Origin: Zingiber officinale
Taxonomy: Eukaryota > Streptophyta > Magnoliopsida > Zingiberales > Zingiberaceae
DNA length: 64,000 nucleotides
Reading direction: 5' to 3'
Assembly (NCBI RefSeq): GCF_018446385.1
Contig: NC_056000.1
Coordinates: forward strand, 77,324,688-77,388,687
Shown: positions 57,633 through 64,000 of the stretch, piece after piece
How positions within the stretch are numbered: position 1 is the first letter of the stretch
How the letters are laid out: each line of letters begins with the position of its first letter
Position numbers and translations under genes: made by a program
Notes under the pieces: model-generated
What the model saw: the letters and a program-made list of their open reading frames with translations, nothing else
What the model was told of the DNA's origin: nothing
The model's database searches: none

Positions 57633-58840
57633 ATTCTTACAACGAGGTATTCTACCAAATGATGGATAGCAAGCACGGATATTCAAAAAGAGGGTTGGTC
57701 GGTTCACTATGATTGGGGGTCATCTTTATAAAAGGGTTTTCTCTTGTCCTCTACTCAAATGCATTGGGTCAGATGATATATTGTATATTCTACAGGAAGC
57801 GTATCAAGACTCTTGTGGTAATCATATAGGAGGTCGATCTCTTGCCAGGAAAATATTATTGACGGAATATTTTTGGCTCACTTTGCAAGTTGATGCTGCT
57901 CAACTCGTGAAAATATGTTTATCTTGTCATAAGCATCAGAACATTCCTCATCATCTCACTGAATTACTGAAGACCTCCATTGTATCTTGTCCTTTTGATC
58001 AATGGGGTATAGATATAGTGGGACCATTTCTTATGACACCTACTTAGAGGAGGTTTTTATTGGTAGCTGTGATTTTTTTTTTAAAATAGGTAAAAGCTAA
58101 ACTATTGGTCAGAATTACTGAACAAGCAGTTATCAAATTCTTATAACAACATATTATTTACAGATTTGACATCCCACATAAGCTGATTTTTCATAATAGA
58201 AGGCAATTCCACGGTAGAAAAATTCAAGAATGGTGTTGGGGATATTGTATTATCCATGCTTTCACCTCTGTGGCTTATCCGCAAAGTAGTGGGCAAGCTA
58301 AAGTAACAAACATGGAAATTATCAGAAGACTCAAAACTAAATTAAATCATGCTGGAGGGAGTTGGGTGAACGAATTACCCAGTGTATTATGGGTATATAC
58401 ACAACTCCCAGAAAATCAACAGGTATAACTCCTTTTCATCTAGTTTATGATGGTGAGGTCGTAATCCCAATCGAAATTGGTATGGAATTCAATCAGAGAC
58501 GCGTATATGACGAAGATAATACTGATCGGCGTTTTATGGAGCTCGACTTGATAGAAGAAGTACGAGACAAGACAACAGCTTGGCTTATATTATATCATCA
58601 AAAAATGAGGCAAAATTTTAACAAAAGGGTTATTCCTAGATTCTTTCAGGTGGGCGCGCGATCTAGTTTGGAAACGCATCAAGCCGATCGGAGATGTTAA
58701 TAAGTTGGAGCCACAATGGGGGGCGGACCCTGTAGGGTGGTACAAAAGCTCGTCTCTGGTTCTTGTTATTTAGAAGATGTTGAAGGTCAGAGATTAATTA
58801 GACCTTGGAGTGTCAATCATCTACAATCTTATAGAGTTTG
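57633..58840 (+). pseudogene. Tat integrase
   Basis: Tat coding sequence resumes after the insertions. Fragments: GGHLYKRVFSCPLLKCIG, CGNHIGGRSLARKILLTEYF and CLSCHKHQNIPHH (zinc-binding part), CPFDQWGIDIVGPF (first catalytic Asp), SVAYPQSSGQA (region of the catalytic Glu), then TPRKSTGITPFHLVYDGEVV, QKMRQNFNKRVIPRFFQVG and a C-terminal stretch ending near 58840. Stops at 58045 and 58086 and frameshifts inactivate it. Confidence 0.9.
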
Positions 58841-58919
58841 ACAAGTATGCCTGTAACTTATTCTTGTATTCTACTTTTGTATTTTGCTCAATATATTAAA
58901 TGAAAAGTGCAGGTGGAAT

Positions 58920-59345
58920 TATTACAGTCGATCGATCGTATCAGACGACCGGAGACTTTAAACCTCATAGTCGATCGGTCGCGTCAGATGGTCAGAGACT
59001 TTAAACCTCATAGTCGATTTTAATGTCAGACGACCAAAGACTTTAAACCCTACAGTTGATCAGTCGCGTCAGACGACCGGAGACTTTAAACCTCACAGTC
59101 GATCAGTCGTGTCAGACGATAGGAGACTTAAAATCCCACAGTCAATCATCGCATCAAACGGTCGGAGACTTTAAACCTTACAGTCGATCAGTTGCATCAG
59201 ACGACCGGAGACTTTAAACCTTACAGTCGATCGGTCACGTCAAATGACTTGAGAATTTAAACCTCACAGAGTCACAGTCTATCGATTGCATTGAATGGAC
59301 GACCGAAGACTTTAAACCTCATAGTTGATCAGTCATTTTAAACAG
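58920..59345 (+). repeat. tandem array of about 48 bp x 9 in the Tat 3' region
   Basis: Units contain CAGTCGATC, GTCAGACGACCGGAGA and CTTTAAACCTCA with substitutions. It starts about 80 bp after the integrase end. Confidence 0.9.
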
Positions 59346-59369
59346 ACGATCGAAGATTTTAAACTCTAC

Positions 59370-59880
59370 ATAGTCAAGCTTGACTTTAAATCATATTCAT
59401 TCCAGATATCATTCAAGATAGAAATATCCTGTCAGTTTATTTCGCTCAACACCACAGTTTATTATTCAGTCCGGGGATTCATGAAGAAATATTTACAAAT
59501 ATCTGGTCTATTTATTTCGTTCGACATCATCCGATTAGTTTATTATTCAATCCAGTAATTCATTATACATTAATCATATACATATGGTCTGTTTATCTAG
59601 CTCAACATTATATATTCGTCCAATTCATTATTTAGCTCGAGAATTCATTATGAAATACTCATATATATATTTGGCCTGTTCATTTCGCCCAGCATCATAT
59701 GTTCGGTCAAAGCTATTATTCTGTTCGAAAACTCATTATAAGTTATTTCTAAGTATCTGATTTATTGATTTCGTTCAGCATTATGCGACTGCCCAATTTC
59801 TCATTCAGGTCAAGAACTCATTATGTTTGTGCAACATAATATTCAATCAGAGAATCCATTATGAAGAGCCAAGTCATTTT
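59370..59880 (+). repeat. diverged tandem array of about 100 bp x 4-5
   Basis: Words such as TTTATTTCGTTC, CAACATTAT / CAGCATCAT, TTATTATTC and AATTCATTATGAA recur at roughly 100-bp spacing. Strongly diverged. Confidence 0.65.
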
Positions 59881-60392
59881 TTCAATGTTATTCCTTCAGC
59901 TAGTATATGAGGTAAATGGGTGTATATGGTGGTTCTGAAGATATGCAAAAGTACACAAAGGAACCAGGTGCTATCTAACACTATTTAGTATACAGATTAA
60001 TAGTTAATTTCGAGTTTCCTTTCATAAATAGCTGAGATTACACAATAGGAAGCATAAATGTACTAGTCAAATTTGCTTAAGATATCTTCTGGAAGCCCCT
60101 CAAGGAGTTGGTCCTGATCTATAAATGATAGAGGAGACTCCTTTGATAGATATCCCCCCTCGCGAAACTGCTGAACTACTCCTTTGGCCTTGTGATTAAG
60201 TGTTTTAATAAACTCGCGGTCAATTTTCCTTTGAACTCAGTAGAGTCAAGATAGACCCTCCTCCTTGCCTCGGCTGGTTCATCTTCCCTAGCTCGATAGG
60301 TTGAAAATTTGGCTCGAGCAACTTAGTTTCGGCCTTAGCAGTATCTAATTTCGTTTGCAAAGACTCTATTTGGGTTTCTTCAACTCTTCTCA
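59881..60392. other. Tat 3' region between the arrays and the antisense frame
   Basis: No array or clear frame. A continuation of the antisense reading frame may lie in 60110-60390 but is interrupted. Confidence 0.4.
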
Positions 60393-60888
60393 TCATTGCA
60401 ATAATAAGAAGTCCTTGCTAACTAATTCCTGAGTTAATTCAGGGGACTCGTATGAATGGAAAAGCTCTATCCTTTCCAACAAAGAAGTTTTAAGAGTTAA
60501 GTCGGCAAGGAATTTGTCTTTCAAGGCTTTATCTATTTGAAGAATGGACTCCCTGCCTTGCAATAGTATCTCTAATTTTTGACTTTCGGAGCGATGAGAT
60601 TCCACCAAGTATCAGCATTCTCGTAATGCACTTTTTGTACTTGAGATAAGTAGAGCTTGTTCCTCTACTTTTCTTCTTAAGTCATCTATAGTGGCAGAAT
60701 TGTACTCCAATTCTTTCACACGGTCCTTCAAAATCTTGTTAGATTGTCCCAAGTATACCACCAGTTGGCTTAAGTGCATGTTCGAAGAATAAAACTAGAA
60801 GAAGTAAAGGAAAGATTATGATTTAGCTAGGTAATTTACCCGAGAAATTAATTATGAACTTACCACAAGTGCCTTCGAAGCATGTTCG
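60393..60888 (-). pseudogene. antisense gene of the Tat element, 3' part
   Basis: A minus-strand frame runs 60794-60393 with one TGA at 60614-60612. It is rich in Leu, Lys, Glu and Ser (SNKILKDRVKELE, DDLRRKVEEQALLISSTKSA, SQKLEILLQGRESILQIDKA), a likely coiled coil. Upstream lie an acceptor TTCTAG at 60795 and a donor GTAAGT at 60863, which define a 69-bp intron with phase 0 on both sides. The exon before it (ending 60864) continues across the solo LTR into 63294. Antisense frames in this place are known from Tat-group elements such as Grande; the function is unknown. Confidence 0.65.
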
Positions 60889-63289
60889 TGTTGGTTGCTA
60901 CTCGGAAAACCTAGAGGTTCCACTGTACAAAAATTTTATACAAAGGTCTGAACCTTTTCCTAGCTACCATGTGTTCTTTTAAATTAAATTTTGGATCGCC
61001 TGCGGAACTTAACACGTTTGATCCAAAACTTAATCTATTCGTTCTTTTAGGTTTAGACTTGGGTCTCCTGCGGAACTTAACACGTTCGACCCAAATCGCC
61101 TTAAGTTATTAATTCCATTAAATATTAATTTCCATAATCGGTTCCCAGTACTGACGTGGCGAGGCACATGGCCTTCTTGGATATGGGAGCAACCACCACC
61201 GACTAGACAAAACCTTTTATAGAAAGCTAATATTTAATTTCCTAAAATAACTTTAGGTTAACCGAAAAGAACGATCAAATCACAAGGAAAAGAAAACACA
61301 AAAGAACACAACATCGAAAAACATTTTCGAAATTCTAGAATCGTAAGCCTCTTGTATTTGGTATTATTTCCATAAATAACTAGCATGATGCGGAAAGAAA
61401 AATTACTAGTTATACCTTGTAGAAAAACCTCTTGATCTTCTACCGTATTCCTCTTCTAACATCGGACGTTGTGTGGGCAACGATCTTCCGAGATGAGAAA
61501 CCACCGAGCACCTTCTTCTCCTCCTAGCTAGGTTCGGCCAAAACAAGAAAGCTTCACCAAGGAAGAAGGAAAAACACCAACCAAGCTCTAAGAGATGCAA
61601 ACTTCCTCTCCTTCTTCTTCTTCTTCTCCAAGTAGTATCCGGCCTCCACAAGAGCTCCAAGCAATAGAGAGTTTCGGCCACCACAAAGAGGAAGAAGAGA
61701 AGAGATGATGGCCGGCCACAATACCAAGGAAAAGAGGGAGAGAAAATAATAGAGGTTATCTCTCTTGAAGGCACCCTCACCCCTTCTTTTATATTCCTTG
61801 GCCTAGGCAAATTAGGAAATTTAATTACAATAAAATTTTCTCAATTTCCTTGACATGATTTAATTGAGAAAAATAAAATAAAATTTTCCAATTAAATCTA
61901 CATTGGCCGGCCACATCATTGGAGAACAAATTGGACAAGTTTCAATCAACAATTAAAACTTCCTAATTTGTTTTCAGAAATTTTTAAAAAATAAAATTTC
62001 TCTTTAAAATCTCTTCATGGTTGATAAAAGGAAATTTCTATAATTTTAATTTTATCAACATATGAATAATTTTAAAGAGAAAATAAAATATCTCACCAAT
62101 CTACAAATAATGAAAGAGATCTAATCTCTTTCTTTAATCTTTTGTAGATCTTTTATAAGAGAGATATTTTAATTTAAATTCTCTTTAATAAATTATTTCT
62201 TCCACATAATAAAAATTAAAATTAAAATTCCTTTTTAATTTAATTTGGCCGGCCCCCACTAGCTTGGGTTCAAGCTAGGGCCGGCCACCCCTAGGCCGAC
62301 CCTAGCTTGTTTCCAAGCTAGCTTGGCCGGCCCCTATTGGGTGGGAATAGAAGGTGGGTATAGGTGGGTATAGAACTCTACAAATAAGAGGTTACGATAG
62401 GGACCGAGAGGAGGAATTGATTTTGGTCTCCCGATAAAATTAAGCATCCCGTGTTCGCCCCGAACACACAACTTAATTTTATCAATGATAATTCATTCCA
62501 CTAGAGAACTATCATTGAACTACCGCACCAATCCCAAATTACATTTTTGGGCTCCTTCTTATTATGAGTGTGTTAGTCTCCCTGTGTTTAAGATATCGAA
62601 TGTCCACTAATTAAGTGAGTTACTGACAACTCATTTAATCAATATCTATGTCCAAGAGTAGTACCACTCAACCTTATCGTCATGTCGGACTAGGTCCACC
62701 TGCAGGGTTTAACATGACAATCCTTATGAGCTCCTCCTGGGGACATTATCAACCTAGTATCTCTAGGACACAGTTTCCTTCTATAATCAACAACACACAC
62801 TATAAGTGATACCATTTCCCAACTTATCGGGTTTATTGATTCATCGAACTAAATCTCACCCATTGATAAATTAAAGAAATAAATATCAAACATATGTGTT
62901 TGTTATTATATTAGGATTAAGAGCACATACTTCCATAATAACTGAGGTTTTTGTTCCTTTATAAAGTCAGTATAAAAGAAACGACATCTAATGGTCCTAC
63001 TCAATACACTCTGAGTGTACTAGTGTAATTATATAGTCAAGATAAACTAATACCTAATTACACTACGACCTTATAATGGTTTGTTCCTTTCCATTTTAGT
63101 CGTGAGCTACTGTTTATAATTTATAAGGTACTGATAACATCATCTTCTGTATGTGACACCACATACTATGTTATCTACAATATAAATTATATGAACAACT
63201 ACAAACAAATGTAGACAATTTGACCAAATGTGATTCTTTATTCATAATGAATGTTTACAAAGCTTAGGCTTTCAGTATACACTCCAATA
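60889..63289 (-). mobile_element. complete copia solo LTR (2.4 kb)
   Basis: The left border is TGTTGG at 60889 and the right border CCAATA at 63289 (one change from the expected CCAACA). GTTCG flanks both sides (60884-60888 and 63290-63294), a perfect 5-bp target-site duplication. There is no internal region, so it formed by LTR-LTR recombination. It is the intact reference copy for the truncated LTRs at 1-1709, 2085-3959 and 9777-11392. The 134-residue minus frame at 61810-61406 is the arginine-rich LTR frame. Confidence 0.95.
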
Positions 63290-64000
63290 GTTCGTTGGCG
63301 TATTCTAATGTTGGAGCTCCTTGTATTTGTTTGTAAGTTTGCATCTAGGATTTGGTTAAGGAGTCTTTTACTTGTAGTATCCCATATGTAGGAAGAGTTT
63401 CCTACCCTCGTTCGGAAGGTTGTATGTATGCTTGCTTAAAGTGACAATGAGGACCAGGAGGAGAAGAGGATTCTGGCAAATGAATGCTAGAATGTTCAAA
63501 CATCATTAGAGGTAACTCAGGGTCCCGCATAGGATCAATAAGAGTTGGGGTACTTATAGCCAATGACTTTTCAGTTGACTTGGTGCGAGAGCGTGGGCGC
63601 TTGGTAGACCTAGATTGATTTTCTTGAGCAAAAGGTGTCATGGGTAGATCGAGAGAAGCTGGCGTAGATAAAGGAAGCGTGGGTAGACCCAGGGTCAAAT
63701 ATTGAGGGATAGAAGATCCTGAGATTCCCATGACTGACTCTAAAGAAGCTTTGGGCATCTTTGTATCCCATCTAGTTGATTCGGGAGCTTGCGTTAACTT
63801 GCAAGAGGTAGAAATCAATCTAGTTGGTTGCATCATAGCGATCTTGAAGTTATATTGACAACGTACTGGAAATGCAGGCTCTTTCCCCTTGGCAAAAGGA
63901 TTTTCAGATATATCCGAGAAGACTTGCCCAATGGAAAGAAGCTCTAATAGCTGTAAAGTGGAAGATTGCGATCGTCTTGATAATAAGAGGGACATCTGAC
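63290..64000 (-). pseudogene. antisense gene of the Tat element, 5' part
   Basis: The minus frame 63995-63402 (197 residues, open to the window edge) is rich in Ser, Pro and Thr, with a basic stretch TKRPRSRTKSTEKS. A second short exon-like frame at 63344-63290 joins across the solo LTR in phase with 60883-60864. A GT at 63405-63404 and an AG at 63346-63345 could bound an intron, but the phases do not match, so this junction is uncertain or shifted. No known domain is recognised. Confidence 0.5.

Larger units (their letters stand above)
44500..64000 (+). mobile_element. Tat-type Ty3/gypsy retrotransposon with nested insertions, right end outside the window
   Basis: Order: LTR/U3 with tandem repeats, primer-binding region, gag, protease, reverse transcriptase, RNase H, an extra (archaeal-type) RNase H, [SIRE-type plus TRIM insertion 50270-57632], integrase, 3' non-coding tandem arrays, then a minus-strand reading frame split by a copia solo LTR (60889-63289). 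The extra RNase H, the repeat-rich 3' region and the antisense frame are typical of the Tat lineage. All sense domains are broken. The left border is approximate and the 3' LTR is not in the window. Confidence 0.88.

Overview
The window is nuclear DNA of a flowering plant. The genes have short GT-AG introns and plant-specific families are present (CRF-type AP2/ERF, MAKR, plant PEX4 and SGT1). More than half of the sequence is nested LTR retrotransposons of plant types (Ty1/copia, SIRE-type copia, Tat-type Ty3/gypsy, TRIM). GC-rich first exons and the repeat types suggest a monocot, possibly Zingiberales; the placement is an inference.

Layout. 1-13.6 kb is a retrotransposon cluster: a copia LTR on the plus strand, a 45-codon orphan terminal exon, a minus-strand copia element (about 2.09-11.39 kb) that carries a nested GC-rich solo LTR, a Ty3/gypsy scrap and a SIRE-type LTR. 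14.0-15.0 kb is an intronless CRF-type transcription factor gene (minus). 16.7-24.2 kb is an old plus-strand copia element with a TRIM inserted in its reverse transcriptase region. 25.2-43.4 kb is a gene island: MAKR-like (+), SGT1 with 10 exons (-), a LEA_2-domain membrane protein with 3 exons (-), a small NFD6-like gene (-) and PEX4 with 5 coding exons (+). The last two share a divergent promoter. From about 44.5 kb to the end lies one large plus-strand Tat-type Ty3/gypsy element. It is split by a gag-only SIRE-type element plus a TRIM (50.27-57.63 kb), and near its 3' end by a 2.4-kb copia solo LTR (60.89-63.29 kb).

The host genes do not form a pathway: SGT1 is an HSP90 co-chaperone in immunity and SCF function, PEX4 is the peroxisomal E2, the MAKR protein is a receptor-kinase regulator, CRF factors act in cytokinin and abiotic responses, and the NFD6-like protein is probably mitochondrial. 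The retroelement coding regions are all broken by stops, frameshifts or deletions. The most unusual signals are arrays of stem-loops with covarying stems in the SIRE-type LTR, a spliced antisense reading frame in the Tat element, a uORF sharing its stop with the CRF start codon, and a 163-bp duplication of the PEX4 exon 3/intron 3 boundary.

All coordinates, splice sites and repeat alignments were read by eye; no database search was run.
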